From Paradevosia shaoguanensis (GTDB lineage Bacteria; Pseudomonadota; Alphaproteobacteria; Rhizobiales; Devosiaceae), in contig NZ_CP068983.1 in assembly GCF_016801025.1 (NCBI RefSeq), positions 3,960,501 through 4,024,500 on the forward strand: 64,000 bases of DNA. Direction: 5' to 3'. Every line of letters begins with the position of its first letter. The first letter of the stretch is position 1. A model generated the notes under the pieces. That model saw only the letters and a program-made list of their open reading frames with translations, was not told the origin of the DNA and made no database searches. Position numbers and translations under genes: made by a program. Below are positions 27,602 to 40,067 of the stretch, in pieces.

Positions 27602-28453
27602 ATGACCCAGTTCCTGAGCCTCGCCGACGCGGTGGGGCAGAACCTCAAGCATAGCGACATAGTTGCCTTCGAGGGGTTCACGCACCTCATCCCCGTCGCA
27701 GCCGCCCACGAGGCGATCCGGCAAGGCATCAAGGACCTGACGCTGCTGCGCATGACGCCGGACATTGTCTATGACCAGATGATCGGCATGGGTCTGGCCC
27801 GAAAGGTGATCTTCTCCTATGCCGGCAATCCCGGCGTGGGGCTGCTGCGCCGCATGCGCGACGCCATCGAGAACCAGTTCCCCCGCGCCATCGAAACCGT
27901 CGAGCACTCCCATTCCGCGATGGCCCAGGCCTACGAAGCCGGCGCGGCAGGCCTGCCGCTCGCGGTCTTCCGTGGCTACAAGGGCGCCGATCTGCCCAAG
28001 GTCAATCCCGAGATCAAGTCCATCACCTGTCCCTTCACCGGCGAGGAACTCGCCGCCGTGCCCGCGCACCGGCCCGACGTGACCTTCATCCACGCCCAGA
28101 AGGCCAACCGGAAGGGCGACGTGCTGATCGAGGGCATTATCGGCGTCCAGAAGGAAGCGGCGCTGGCCGCCCGGCGTGTCGTGGTGACGGTCGAGGAGGT
28201 GGTGCCGGACTTCAAGGGCCTGCACCCGAACCTGACGATCCTGCCGAACTGGACCATCGACGCCATCGCCGTGGTCCCCGGCGGCGCGCACCCCTCCTAC
28301 ACCCACGGCTATTACGAGCGCGACAACGCCACCTATCTCGAATGGGACAAGATCTCCGCCGACCGCGACCTCTTCGCCGGCTGGATGCGCGAGAACGTGC
28401 TGGAGGTGGGGCCGGAGGTGTTCGCGATGCGGGTCGAGGGGTTGAGGTCGTGA
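27602..28453 (+). CDS. pcaI: 3-oxoadipate CoA-transferase subunit A
   Basis: Transfers CoA from succinyl-CoA to beta-ketoadipate together with PcaJ. The 283-residue protein belongs to the longer, glutaconate-CoA-transferase-like family I type. The glycine-rich motif appears as YAGNPGVGLLRRMRDAIE. It begins 9 bases after pcaG, inside the operon. The length is greater than the 230 residues of pseudomonad PcaI but typical of this alternative family. Confidence 0.88.
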   Translation: MTQFLSLADAVGQNLKHSDIVAFEGFTHLIPVAAAHEAIRQGIKDLTLLRMTPDIVYDQMIGMGLARKVIFSYAGNPGVGLLRRMRDAIENQFPRAIETVEHSHSAMAQAYEAGAAGLPLAVFRGYKGADLPKVNPEIKSITCPFTGEELAAVPAHRPDVTFIHAQKANRKGDVLIEGIIGVQKEAALAARRVVVTVEEVVPDFKGLHPNLTILPNWTIDAIAVVPGGAHPSYTHGYYERDNATYLEWDKISADRDLFAGWMRENVLEVGPEVFAMRVEGLRS

Positions 28454-28473
28454 TGACGCCGCGTCCGTGGATT

Positions 28474-28577
28474 CCCCCCACCCTCAATCCCTCCTCACAA
28501 GGGGGAGGGAGGCGATGGGGCACGACCGAGCCAGCGGGTCTCCCTCCCCCTTGTGGGGAGGGAACAAGGGTGGGGGT
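28474..28577. repeat. Palindromic intergenic repeat inside the pca operon
   Basis: Two arms of 37 bases (28474-28510 and 28541-28577) form an imperfect inverted repeat around a 30-base loop. The inner part, CACAAGGGGGAGGGA against TCCCTCCCCCTTGTG, pairs perfectly. The sequence type (CCCTCCCCCTTGTGGGGAGGG) resembles dispersed palindromic elements seen between genes in many Hyphomicrobiales. It fills most of the 157-base gap between pcaI and pcaJ, the widest gap in the operon. Confidence 0.85.
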
Positions 28578-28610
28578 GAGCCCCAGCGATTTTAGCCAGG
28601 AATCTCCACA

Positions 28611-29399
28611 ATGACCGAATTCACCGCCACCGAAATGATGACCATTGCCGCCGCCCGTGCGCTCAGCAATGACGACGTCTGCTTCGTCGGCATCGGCGCC
28701 CCGTCCGCCGCTTGCAACGTCGCGCGGCTTACCCACGCGCCCGACATCACCCTCATCTACGAAAGCGGTACCATCGGCACGGCGCCGGATGTGCTGCCGC
28801 TCTCCATCGGCGATGGCGAGCTGTGCGAGACGGCCGTAACCACCGTCGCCGTGCCCGAGATGTTCCGCTACTGGCTGCAGGGCGGTCGCATTTCCATCGG
28901 CTTTCTCGGCGCCGCCCAGCTCGACAAGTTCGGCAATATCAACACCACCGTCATCGGCGACTATTATCACCCCAAGGTGCGCCTGCCGGGCGGGGGCGGG
29001 GCACCGGAGATCGCCACCTCCTGCGGGGAGATCTACATCACTCTCAAGCAGGCCACGCGCTCGATGGTGGAGAAGATCGACTTCTTCACCTCCTACGGCC
29101 ACGGCAACGGCTATGACGACCGCCAGAAGCTCGGCATCACCACCAAGGGGCCGACGCTGCTCATCACGGACCTGGCCATCTGGAAGCCGGACCCGGTGAC
29201 CAAGGAATTCACAGTTGTCTCCATGCACAAGGGCGTCACCCGCGAAATGGTGCAGGAAACCTGCGGGTGGACGGTCAGGTTCGCCGACCATGTTGCCGAA
29301 ACCCCGGAGCCGACCGCCCTCGAACTCACGACGTTGCGCGACCTCCAGGCCCGCACCGCGGCCGCCCATGGCGGCACCAGGGAGAAGGCCGATGCCTGA
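28611..29399 (+). CDS. pcaJ: 3-oxoadipate CoA-transferase subunit B
   Basis: Second CoA-transferase subunit, 262 residues, of the glutaconate-CoA-transferase type. The segment ITLIYESGTIGTAPDVLP carries the glutamate expected to form the CoA thioester. LPGGGGAPEIATSCGEIYIT is the conserved glycine-rich loop. It is separated from pcaI by a palindromic repeat and overlaps pcaF by 8 bases. Confidence 0.9.
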   Translation: MTEFTATEMMTIAAARALSNDDVCFVGIGAPSAACNVARLTHAPDITLIYESGTIGTAPDVLPLSIGDGELCETAVTTVAVPEMFRYWLQGGRISIGFLGAAQLDKFGNINTTVIGDYYHPKVRLPGGGGAPEIATSCGEIYITLKQATRSMVEKIDFFTSYGHGNGYDDRQKLGITTKGPTLLITDLAIWKPDPVTKEFTVVSMHKGVTREMVQETCGWTVRFADHVAETPEPTALELTTLRDLQARTAAAHGGTREKADA

Positions 29400-30600
29400 A
29401 GCCTTTATCTGCGCCTATCTGCGCACACCTATCGGCCGCTTCGGCGGCGCGTTGTCGCCGGTGCGTGCCGACGACCTCGGCGCCATTCCGCTCAAGGCGC
29501 TGATGGAGCGGCACGGCGGCGTCGATTGGGAGGCCATCGATGACGTGATCTTTGGCTGCGCCAACCAGGCCGGCGAGGACAATCGCAACGTCGCCCGCAT
29601 GAGTTCGCTTCTTGCCGGCCTGCCGGTCGGCGTCTCCGGCACTACCATCAATCGCCTCTGCGGCTCGGGCATGGATGCCGTCATCACCGCCGCCCGCGCC
29701 ATCCGGGCAGGCGAGGCTGATATCGTCATCGCCGGCGGCGTCGAATCCATGAGCCGCGCGCCCTTCGTGCTGCCGAAGGCGGACAGCGCCTTTTCGCGCA
29801 ACGCGGAAATCTACGATACCACCATCGGCTGGCGCTTCATCAATCCGTTGATGAAATCGCAGTACGGTATTGATTCGATGCCGGAAACTGGCGAGAACGT
29901 CGCTGCAGACTTTGCAGTTTCCCGCGCCGATCAGGATGCTTTCGCCGCCCGCAGCCAGCAAAAGGCCGCGGCCGCCCAGGCGAGCGGGCGTCTCGCCCGG
30001 GAGATAGTTCCGGTAACGATCCCGAAGAAGAAAAGCGATCCCGTCATCGTCGACAAGGACGAGCACCCGCGCGGCGATACCACCGTCGAGGTGCTTGCCA
30101 AGCTCCCGACGCCGTTCAGGAAGGACGGCGGCACAGTGACTGCCGGCAACTCCTCGGGCGTCAACGATGGCGCCGCTTCGCTCATCATCGCGAGCGAGGA
30201 GGCGGCTCGCCGTCACGGCCTCACGCCCATCGCCCGCATCCTTGGTGGCGCTGCCGCCGGCGTGCCGCCGCGCGTCATGGGCATGGGGCCGGCGCCCGCG
30301 ACCCGAAAACTCTGCGCCCGGCTCGGCCTCCGGCCGCAGGATTTCGATGTCATCGAACTCAACGAGGCCTTTGCCAGCCAGGGCATCGCCGTATTGCGCG
30401 GACTCGGCATCGCCGAGGACGCACCGCACGTAAACCCCAATGGCGGCGCCATCGCCCTCGGTCACCCCCTCGGCATGAGTGGCGCCCGCATTGCCGGAAC
30501 CGCCGCCCTCGAGCTCTCGCTCACGGGCAGGAAGCTGGCATTGGCGACGATGTGCATCGGCGTCGGCCAGGGCATCGCCGTCGCGTTGGAGCGGGTATAG
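29392..30600 (+). CDS. pcaF: 3-oxoadipyl-CoA thiolase
   Basis: Thiolase that splits beta-ketoadipyl-CoA into succinyl-CoA and acetyl-CoA, the last step of the pathway. The 402-residue protein has the nucleophile cysteine in TINRLCGSGMDAV, the histidine in NPNGGAIALGHPLGMSGAR, and the second cysteine in ATMCIGVGQG. It opens MPEAFICAYLRTPIGRFGG, typical of PcaF. It overlaps the end of pcaJ. Confidence 0.95.
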   Translation: MPEAFICAYLRTPIGRFGGALSPVRADDLGAIPLKALMERHGGVDWEAIDDVIFGCANQAGEDNRNVARMSSLLAGLPVGVSGTTINRLCGSGMDAVITAARAIRAGEADIVIAGGVESMSRAPFVLPKADSAFSRNAEIYDTTIGWRFINPLMKSQYGIDSMPETGENVAADFAVSRADQDAFAARSQQKAAAAQASGRLAREIVPVTIPKKKSDPVIVDKDEHPRGDTTVEVLAKLPTPFRKDGGTVTAGNSSGVNDGAASLIIASEEAARRHGLTPIARILGGAAAGVPPRVMGMGPAPATRKLCARLGLRPQDFDVIELNEAFASQGIAVLRGLGIAEDAPHVNPNGGAIALGHPLGMSGARIAGTAALELSLTGRKLALATMCIGVGQGIAVALERV

Positions 30601-30618
30601 GCGTCATAGCTTGACGCC
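30600..30618 (+). promoter_or_regulatory. Hairpin after pcaF
   Basis: GGCGTCA, loop TAGCT, then TGACGCC make a perfect 7-bp stem that begins at the pcaF stop codon. No T-run follows, so it probably processes or partly attenuates the message before pcaB. Confidence 0.5.
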
Positions 30619-30660
30619 CTGACACCGCCCTCGCAAACTCCGGCCAACCGAGGATCATCC

Positions 30661-33854
<3,194 letters not shown>

Positions 33855-33858
<4 letters not shown>

Positions 33859-35306
33859 AACGGGTAGTGGATCGGGCCGTCCTGGACGGTGATCCAACGG
33901 AGTTCGGTGAACTCGGCGATGCCCGCCTTGCCGCCGAACCGGCCATAGCCAGATGCCTTGACGCCCCCGAAAGGCATCTGGGCTTCGTCGTGGACCGTCG
34001 GTCCATTGATGTGGCAGATGCCGGCCTCGATCCGGCTGGCAACGCCCATGGCGCGCGTCACGTCGCGACCGAACACCGCCGAGGCAAGGCCGTATTCCGT
34101 GTCGTTGGCGACGCGCACCGCCTCGTCGATCGAGCCGACGCGGATGACGACAACCAGCGGCCCGAAGGATTCCTCGCGATAGAGGCGCATGCCGGAGGTG
34201 ACGTTGTCGATCACCGTGGCTTCCATGATCGTGCCGTCGATGTGGCCGCCGGCCGAGAGCTTGGCGCCCTTGGCCACGGCGTCCTTCACCAGCCCATCGA
34301 TACGCTGGGCAGCGGTTGGGTCGACAAGGCAGCCCAGCGGCGTATTGCCGTTGCGCGGATCGCCCGCCTTGAGCGTCGAGGCCTTGGCGGCGAGGGCCGC
34401 CACGAAGCGGTCGGCGATCTTGTCGTCGATGACGATGCGCTCGGTCGACATGCAGATCTGGCCTTGGTTCATGAAAGCGCCGAAGGCGGCGGCATCGACG
34501 GCGGCGTCGATATCGGCGTCATCGAGGACGACCATCGGCGCCTTGCCGCCCAGTTCGAGCAGGGCCAGCTTGAGATTGCGCGCGGCAGTCTCGGCGATCA
34601 CCTTGCCGACGCGGGTGGAGCCGGTGAAGTTCACCCGCCGAACGGCCGGATGGCCGATGAGCGCGGCGACGAGTTCGGGCGCATCCTCGGGGGCGTTGGA
34701 GACGACGTTGAGAACGCCCGGCGGCATGCCGGCCTCGTTGAGCGCGTCGGCGATCAGGCGATGCGTCCGCGGGCAGATTTCGCTCGACTTGAAGACCACG
34801 GTATTGCCGCAGGCAAGAGGCGTGGCGAGGGAGCGGACGCCGAGGATGACCGGGGCGTTCCAGGGCGCAATCGAGAGTACGACGCCGGCCGGCTGGCGCA
34901 CGGCCATGGCGGTGGAGCCGGGGCGATTGGAGGGGATGATCTCGCCTGTGATCTGCGTCGTGAGCGCGGCGGCCTCGCGCAGCATATCGGCGGCGAGATG
35001 GACGTTGAAATGCGCCCAGCCGGCGGTGGCGCCTGTTTCTGCGCCCATGGCCTCGATGAAGGCATCGATCCGGGCTTCGAGAGCATCGCCGGCTGCCCAG
35101 AGAATCCTGCGGCGCTCGCCGGGCGAGGTGCGGGACCAGCCGGGGAAGGCCGCAGCCGCCGCGTCAGCGGCGCTCAGTGCGTCCTCGACCGTGGCGGCGG
35201 CAGCGCGGGTAGCCACTTCGCCCGAAATCGGGTTGTGCCGCTCGAAGACCGCCGCGCCGGTGGCGGGCGTCTCGACGTTGTTGATCAGCAAGCCCAAGTC
35301 GGTCAT
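33855..35306 (-). CDS. Aldehyde dehydrogenase, probably aromatic (vanillin/benzaldehyde type)
   Basis: NAD(P)-dependent aldehyde dehydrogenase, 483 residues. It has the general base glutamate in LLELGGKAP and the nucleophile cysteine in NQGQICMSTERI. The N terminus is like that of vanillin and salicylaldehyde dehydrogenases. It lies first-to-last with the cluster 2 transporter on the same strand (its start overlaps the upstream LivF-type gene by 4 bases), so the imported substrate may be an aromatic aldehyde or a precursor that becomes one. A role in feeding 4-hydroxybenzoate or protocatechuate to the island is inference. Confidence 0.87.
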
Positions 35307-36046
35307 TGCGGTTCTCCATTCCTGGTATTGGTAGCGCCGGACCGGCCGAGGAAGGCGCGTTGCACGGCGGGGTCGTTCATGAGGTCGGCGGCCTTGCCCT
35401 GGCCGACGATGCGTCCGGCCTCGACCAGGTAGCCGCGATCGGCGACGGCAAGGCTCGCCTTGACGTTCTGCTCGACGATGAGAAGGCTTACGCCGGTTTT
35501 CTTGACTTCGGCCAGAGCGGCGAAAAGTTCGCCGGTGACGATGGGGGCTAGGCCCAGGCTCGGTTCATCGAGCATCAGCAAGTCGGGCTTGCTCATCAGC
35601 GCCCGGCCGATGGCGACCATCTGCTGTTCGCCGCCCGACATGGTGCGGGCGATCTGGCCAAGACGTTCGCGCAGGCGCGGAAAGAGCGACAGGACGAGAT
35701 CGCGCGTCTGCCTCTCGCTGGCACGCGCCCGGCGGGCATAGGCGCCGAGTTCGAGGTTTTCGGCCACCGTCAGGTCGCCGAAAATGCCACGGCCTTCCGG
35801 CACCAGCGATATTCCGGCCTCGAGGAATTGATGGGCGCGCCGGCCGAGGAGCTGGGCGCCGTCGAGGACGACCGAAGCGCCCGGCGCCGGTTTGACGAGC
35901 CCGGCCAGAGCCTTGAGCAAGGAGGACTTTCCGGCGCCGTTGGCTCCAAGCACCACGACCGTTTCTCCGCTGGCCACATCGATGCTGGCGCGGTCGAGCG
36001 CCAGATGCTTGCCGTAGTAGATCGAGAGCAGGCCGGCCTCAAGCAT
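35303..36046 (-). CDS. LIV-type ABC transporter ATP-binding protein (LivF family), cluster 2
   Basis: ATPase subunit, 247 residues. Walker A is GANGAGKSS, the signature is MSGGEQQMVAIGRAL, and Walker B is LLMLDEPSLGLAP. The closing segment ends in the LivF-typical QRAFLGR. It overlaps the LivG-type gene upstream by 8 bases and the dehydrogenase downstream by 4, so all are one transcription unit. Confidence 0.93.
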   Translation of the reverse strand: MLEAGLLSIYYGKHLALDRASIDVASGETVVVLGANGAGKSSLLKALAGLVKPAPGASVVLDGAQLLGRRAHQFLEAGISLVPEGRGIFGDLTVAENLELGAYARRARASERQTRDLVLSLFPRLRERLGQIARTMSGGEQQMVAIGRALMSKPDLLMLDEPSLGLAPIVTGELFAALAEVKKTGVSLLIVEQNVKASLAVADRGYLVEAGRIVGQGKAADLMNDPAVQRAFLGRSGATNTRNGEPQ

Positions 36047-36767
36047 GGAGGTCTCCCAGATAGGCGCGGACGACTTCGGGGTGGCGCAGCACCTCGTCGG
36101 TCGGGCCTTCGGCGATCCGGGTGCCGGTGTTCATCACGACGCACCGGTCGCAGAGCGCCCGCACGGCATCCATGACGTGCTCGACGAGGAGGATGGTCAT
36201 GCCGCGATCTCGCAGGGAGAGAATGAGGTCGATACCGGCGCGCAGCTCGGTGGGGTTGAGGCCGGCCAGCCATTCATCGAGCAGCAGCAGGGCCGGTTCG
36301 GCGGCGAGGGCGCGGGCCAGTTCCATGCGCTTGAGGTCGATATAGGTGAGCCCGGCGGCCGGCTGGTCGGCGCGTCCGGCGAGGCCAACGGAACGGAGCA
36401 ATTCCTCGATCTCGGGTTTGGCCGCCTCGCCCCAGATCGGGTGCCGGCGGAAGGCGAGGGCCGCCAGCACGTTCTCGCCGACGGTCAGGGACGGGAGCGC
36501 GCGGACGAGCTGGAAGGTTCGCGCCACGCCGCGATGGGCGATGCGGTTGGCGGGCAGGCCACCAATGCTCTCGCCCATGAGATCGATGGCGCCGCCATTG
36601 GGCTGGAGAAGCCCCGAAATCATGTTGAGCGCCGTCGTCTTGCCCGAGCCATTGGGGCCGAGCAGCCCGACGATCTCGCCTGAGGTCATGGTGAAGCTCA
36701 AGCCACTGACGGCGACCAGGCCGCCGAAGCGCTTGGTGACGTCCCTGAGTTCGAGAAGCGCGGTCAT
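36039..36767 (-). CDS. LIV-type ABC transporter ATP-binding protein (LivG family), cluster 2
   Basis: ATPase subunit, 242 residues. Walker A is GPNGSGKTT and Walker B is LLLLDEWLAGLNP, in which the usual Pro after Glu is replaced by Trp (DEW), a small deviation. The signature reads LTYIDLKRMELARAL, a strongly altered form of LSxGQ. LVEHVMDAV holds the switch His. Such relaxed signatures occur in LivG-type proteins, but the DEW change is worth noting. Confidence 0.9.
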   Translation of the reverse strand: MTALLELRDVTKRFGGLVAVSGLSFTMTSGEIVGLLGPNGSGKTTALNMISGLLQPNGGAIDLMGESIGGLPANRIAHRGVARTFQLVRALPSLTVGENVLAALAFRRHPIWGEAAKPEIEELLRSVGLAGRADQPAAGLTYIDLKRMELARALAAEPALLLLDEWLAGLNPTELRAGIDLILSLRDRGMTILLVEHVMDAVRALCDRCVVMNTGTRIAEGPTDEVLRHPEVVRAYLGDLHA

Positions 36768-37705
36768 CGTGCCACCTCCCGGGTCAGGCCGCGCAGGCGG
36801 TTCAACAGGCCTTCACCGAAGGCGAGGACGCCGTTAGGGAGCAGGAAGACGATGGCGATGAAGAGCAGGCCCAGAATGATCGAGTAATGGTTCGGGAAGT
36901 TGGCCGAAAGCCATTCGAACAGCAGGAATAGCGGGATGGCGCCCAGAAGCGGGCCGACGAGCCGGTTGGGACCGCCGAGCAGGGCCATGATCACGGTGAG
37001 GAACGACACGGTGGGATTGAAGACGATCGAAGGCTCGATATAGGTCCAGCGTGGCGCCTGTATGGCGCCGGCCAGGGTCATGATCACCGCGCTGGCCGCG
37101 AAGAGCACGAGCTTGGTGCGGGTGATGTCGATGCCCAGGTGGCTGGCTGCGACGGGATCGTCGCCGATGACGCGCAGCGCCAGGCCGATGCGGGAGCGGC
37201 GCACCCACCAGGCCAGCACGAGCGTAGCGCCCCCCAGCGCCAGCAATTGCCAGAAGATGTGCTCCGGTCCCAGCGGCAGGAAGACGTAGCGGCCGAGCGT
37301 CTTGGTGACGTTGACCTCGTAATAGGTCACGAGCTGCCGCACCAGCTCGGTCAAACCGAAGGTGAAGACCACGAAATAGACGCCGGCCAGCCGCAGGGTC
37401 GCAAGCCCGACCAGGATGGCGAGCAGGGCGCCGATGATCGCGGCGACGACGAGGATCAGCGGGTAGGGTAGCACGTCGCCGAGAACGGCGACGGTGTAGG
37501 CGCCGACGCCGAAGAAGGCGACGGTGGCGAGCGAGACATAGCGCGTCGGACCCGAGAACATCGCCCATGCGGTAGCGAGGACGCCGTAGCTCAGGATGCC
37601 GATGAGGAGCCCGAGCGGGTAAGGACCGGCATAGAAGGGCGCGGCTGCCAGCAGCGCGAGGACGACGAGCCCGAGGAGGCCGAGCGAGAGGTTGCGAGCT
37701 GTCAT
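36764..37705 (-). CDS. LIV-type ABC transporter permease (LivM family), cluster 2
   Basis: Membrane subunit, 313 residues, hydrophobic from about residue 8. It has YGVLATAWAMFSGPTRYVSL and GGPNRLVGPLLGAIPLFLL, plus the cytoplasmic loop RVIGDDPVAASHLGID that contacts the ATPase. It overlaps both neighbours by 4 bases. Confidence 0.91.
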   Translation of the reverse strand: MTARNLSLGLLGLVVLALLAAAPFYAGPYPLGLLIGILSYGVLATAWAMFSGPTRYVSLATVAFFGVGAYTVAVLGDVLPYPLILVVAAIIGALLAILVGLATLRLAGVYFVVFTFGLTELVRQLVTYYEVNVTKTLGRYVFLPLGPEHIFWQLLALGGATLVLAWWVRRSRIGLALRVIGDDPVAASHLGIDITRTKLVLFAASAVIMTLAGAIQAPRWTYIEPSIVFNPTVSFLTVIMALLGGPNRLVGPLLGAIPLFLLFEWLSANFPNHYSIILGLLFIAIVFLLPNGVLAFGEGLLNRLRGLTREVAR

Positions 37706-38574
37706 GACGCGTTCCTGCCGAAGAGGCCGGAGGGGCGCAGGACGAGGACGGCGAGGAAGATGAGATAAGTGGCGGCCAGCGTCAGGCCTGGATCGATGAA
37801 GCTGGCCACCAGCGTTTCCACGACGCCCAGAATGAGACCTGCCGCCAGAGCGCCGGGGATATTGCCCACGCCGCCCATGATGACGACCACAAGCGCCTTC
37901 ATGGTGAAGACTACGCCGGCGGTGGCGCTGAAGGTCAGGTACATCGAGATGATGACGCCGCCCGCCGCTGCCAGTGCGCCGCCAAGCGCGAAGGCGAAAC
38001 GCGCGACCCGGTCGACGTCGATGCCGACGAGGGGCGCAGAGCCCGGCGCAACCGCGACGGCGCGGATGGCGGTGCCCCAGCGGGTGCGGGTCAGTAGCAG
38101 ATAGAGACCGCCGCCGAGAAGAACGGCAAGCGCGAAGGCCAGAACGCGGTTGGCCGCGAGAGGCGTGCCGAGGATGTTGATAGGAACGGCTAGGAACGAA
38201 TAGCTCATGAAGCCCGAGCCGAAGACCACCAGTGCAATCCCCTGAATGACGAAAAGCAGGCCGAAGGTCGCCAGGATCGAATCCACTTCCAGCCGGCCGC
38301 GATCGCCCGAGCGTCGGGCCAGCGGCTGCAGCATCAGCGCGTAGATGAGATAGCTCAGCACGAAGCCGGCGGGCACGATGATGAGCAGCCCCAGAAGCGG
38401 GTTGAGGCCGGCAAGGTTGAAGAGAACGAATGCACCGAAAGCAGCAGCGATGATCACGTCGCCATAGGCGAGGTTCATGATCCGGGCGACGCCATATTGC
38501 AGCGTCAGACCCATCGCGATGAGCGCATAGGTGCCGCCGAGCACGAGCCCGGTCAGCAAGGCGCTGAGTAGCAT
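37702..38574 (-). CDS. LIV-type ABC transporter permease (LivH family), cluster 2
   Basis: Membrane subunit, 290 residues. Signatures are GVARIMNLAYGDVIIAAAFG at the N-terminal side and GGVGNIPGALAAGLILGVVET near the end. It is preceded by the binding-protein gene with a 72-base gap that contains a hairpin. Confidence 0.92.
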   Translation of the reverse strand: MLLSALLTGLVLGGTYALIAMGLTLQYGVARIMNLAYGDVIIAAAFGAFVLFNLAGLNPLLGLLIIVPAGFVLSYLIYALMLQPLARRSGDRGRLEVDSILATFGLLFVIQGIALVVFGSGFMSYSFLAVPINILGTPLAANRVLAFALAVLLGGGLYLLLTRTRWGTAIRAVAVAPGSAPLVGIDVDRVARFAFALGGALAAAGGVIISMYLTFSATAGVVFTMKALVVVIMGGVGNIPGALAAGLILGVVETLVASFIDPGLTLAATYLIFLAVLVLRPSGLFGRNAS

Positions 38575-38603
38575 GAGAGCCTCATGTCGCGTCGAGTGAA
38601 ACG

Positions 38604-38631
38604 GGGAGGCCGTAGCGAGCCGCCGCCTCCC
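38604..38631 (-). promoter_or_regulatory. Intercistronic hairpin between binding protein and permease, cluster 2
   Basis: On the plus strand GGGAGGC (38604-38610) and GCCTCCC (38625-38631) form a perfect 7-bp stem around a 14-base loop. It occupies the same place as hairpins in clusters 1 and 3. Confidence 0.5.
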
Positions 38632-38646
38632 ATTCCTGGCCCTATG

Positions 38647-39882
38647 TCAGGCCGCCGTCCAATTCGGCTTGGGTACGATGGGTTCGCGCGCGCCTTCGCG
38701 CTCGGTATGGGACAGCCCCACGAACTTGCCATCCTGCCACTGGCCGACAGTCCAGAGCGACCAGAGCTGGTTATCCTTGAGCTTGAGCTTGCCCAGGATG
38801 GTGTCGAACTCGCCGGTGGATATCTCGCTGGCAACCGCGTCGCGATCGATATCGCCGACGCGCTCGATGGCCTGGTGAAGAATCTGCAGGCTCGAATACG
38901 TCACCGCGCTCGCCCAGGAATCTGGTGCTTCGCCAATGAGTTCAGTGTGTCGCTTGAAGTAAGCCTCGATATCCGGGCTATCCGGATCGATGCCGCCGAT
39001 GCCCATGACATTGTTGTGGTTGGGTCCGGCGATCTTGGGATAGACCGGGAATGCCGTGCCGACGCCAAGGTAGAACACTTTTGGATTGAAATTGGCGACC
39101 ACGGCCTGCTGGGTAATGGCGAACGTATCGGGCGGATAGGAGAAGGCCGCGAACGTGTCGGCGCCCAGGCCTGCGATTTCGTTCAGCAGCGGCGCGAAGT
39201 CGGAGGTGTCGAGCGGGTAGGACTTGTCATAGACGAGCTCGAACCCAGCATCCTTGAAGGCCGGCGTGGCCGCCTTGGAGAGGTCGATGCCGAAACCATC
39301 GGCCACGCTGATGATGGCGACCTTGTTGTTGATCTTGCCGGCATCGCGCTGCTTGACCAGAAGCTGGACCAGCGCATTGGCATAATCGTGCCCGCCACCC
39401 AGCAACCAGAAACTCTTCTTCCAGCGCTGGGCCACCTGCGGCGCCATGTCGGTGACGGCCGTAGCCGCAAGCTGCGGATAACCGAACTTGTCGAAGGAGG
39501 GGCCCGAGGCGAGGTTCGGTCCGGTGCCCCAGGTCGGCAGGATGAAATCGACCTTGTCCTGGGTCGCAAGCCGTTCGATGGCGCGTACGGTTTCCTCGGC
39601 GGAGGAGCGGTCGTCGTATTCGGTGACTTCGATCGGCAATTGCACGCCGAGCTTGGAGAGCTTGATGCCGCCGGCATCGTTCACGTCCTTCACCCACAGC
39701 AGATAGTTCGGGGTGGTCGTGATGCCCGCGCCGGCAGCGTTGGCGCCGGTTTTTGAAATGGCATAGCCGATGCGCACGGCCTTGCGATCCTGTGCAAAGG
39801 CGGGCAGGGACCTCAGCGCCGTGGCGGCAATCGCGCTGGCGCCAATTCCGCGCAGAATCGTCCTGCGTCCATACGTGGTCAT
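38647..39882 (-). CDS. LIV-type ABC transporter substrate-binding protein, cluster 2
   Basis: Periplasmic type 1 binding protein, 411 residues from the ATG at 39882, which has GGAGGA just upstream. The N terminus MTTYGRRTILRGIGASAIA contains twin arginines followed by a hydrophobic stretch and an AFA cleavage site, so export by Tat is likely. The mature part begins VRIGYAISKTGANAAGAG. Cluster 2 differs from cluster 1 in its ligand protein, which suggests a different aromatic or related substrate. The operon is divergent from an AraC-type gene. Confidence 0.88.
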   Translation of the reverse strand: MTTYGRRTILRGIGASAIAATALRSLPAFAQDRKAVRIGYAISKTGANAAGAGITTTPNYLLWVKDVNDAGGIKLSKLGVQLPIEVTEYDDRSSAEETVRAIERLATQDKVDFILPTWGTGPNLASGPSFDKFGYPQLAATAVTDMAPQVAQRWKKSFWLLGGGHDYANALVQLLVKQRDAGKINNKVAIISVADGFGIDLSKAATPAFKDAGFELVYDKSYPLDTSDFAPLLNEIAGLGADTFAAFSYPPDTFAITQQAVVANFNPKVFYLGVGTAFPVYPKIAGPNHNNVMGIGGIDPDSPDIEAYFKRHTELIGEAPDSWASAVTYSSLQILHQAIERVGDIDRDAVASEISTGEFDTILGKLKLKDNQLWSLWTVGQWQDGKFVGLSHTEREGAREPIVPKPNWTAA

Positions 39883-40067
39883 GAGTTCCTCCTCCATGTG
39901 CCGGCCGAACCTTTTGTCCGGCCGCTCTCCTCAGGCCTGAAGCGCCGCTGCTGCCTTTTCGGCTGTCTGTGCACTTCTGCCTCTACCTTGACGGTAGCCA
40001 GGCTTTCCCTGGACCTGAATGGACAATCCGAAGAGAGAGTTGTACTTTTGAAGGCGGGAGGCTGCAG

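Noticed and set aside
28474-28577. Rho-independent terminator between pcaI and pcaJ
   Set aside because: No T-run, a 30-base loop and downstream genes of the same pathway; a dispersed palindrome fits better.
33867-35432. Open frame of 521 codons on the plus strand opposite the aldehyde dehydrogenase
   Set aside because: Gly/Asp/Arg-rich antisense of a gene with full catalytic motifs.
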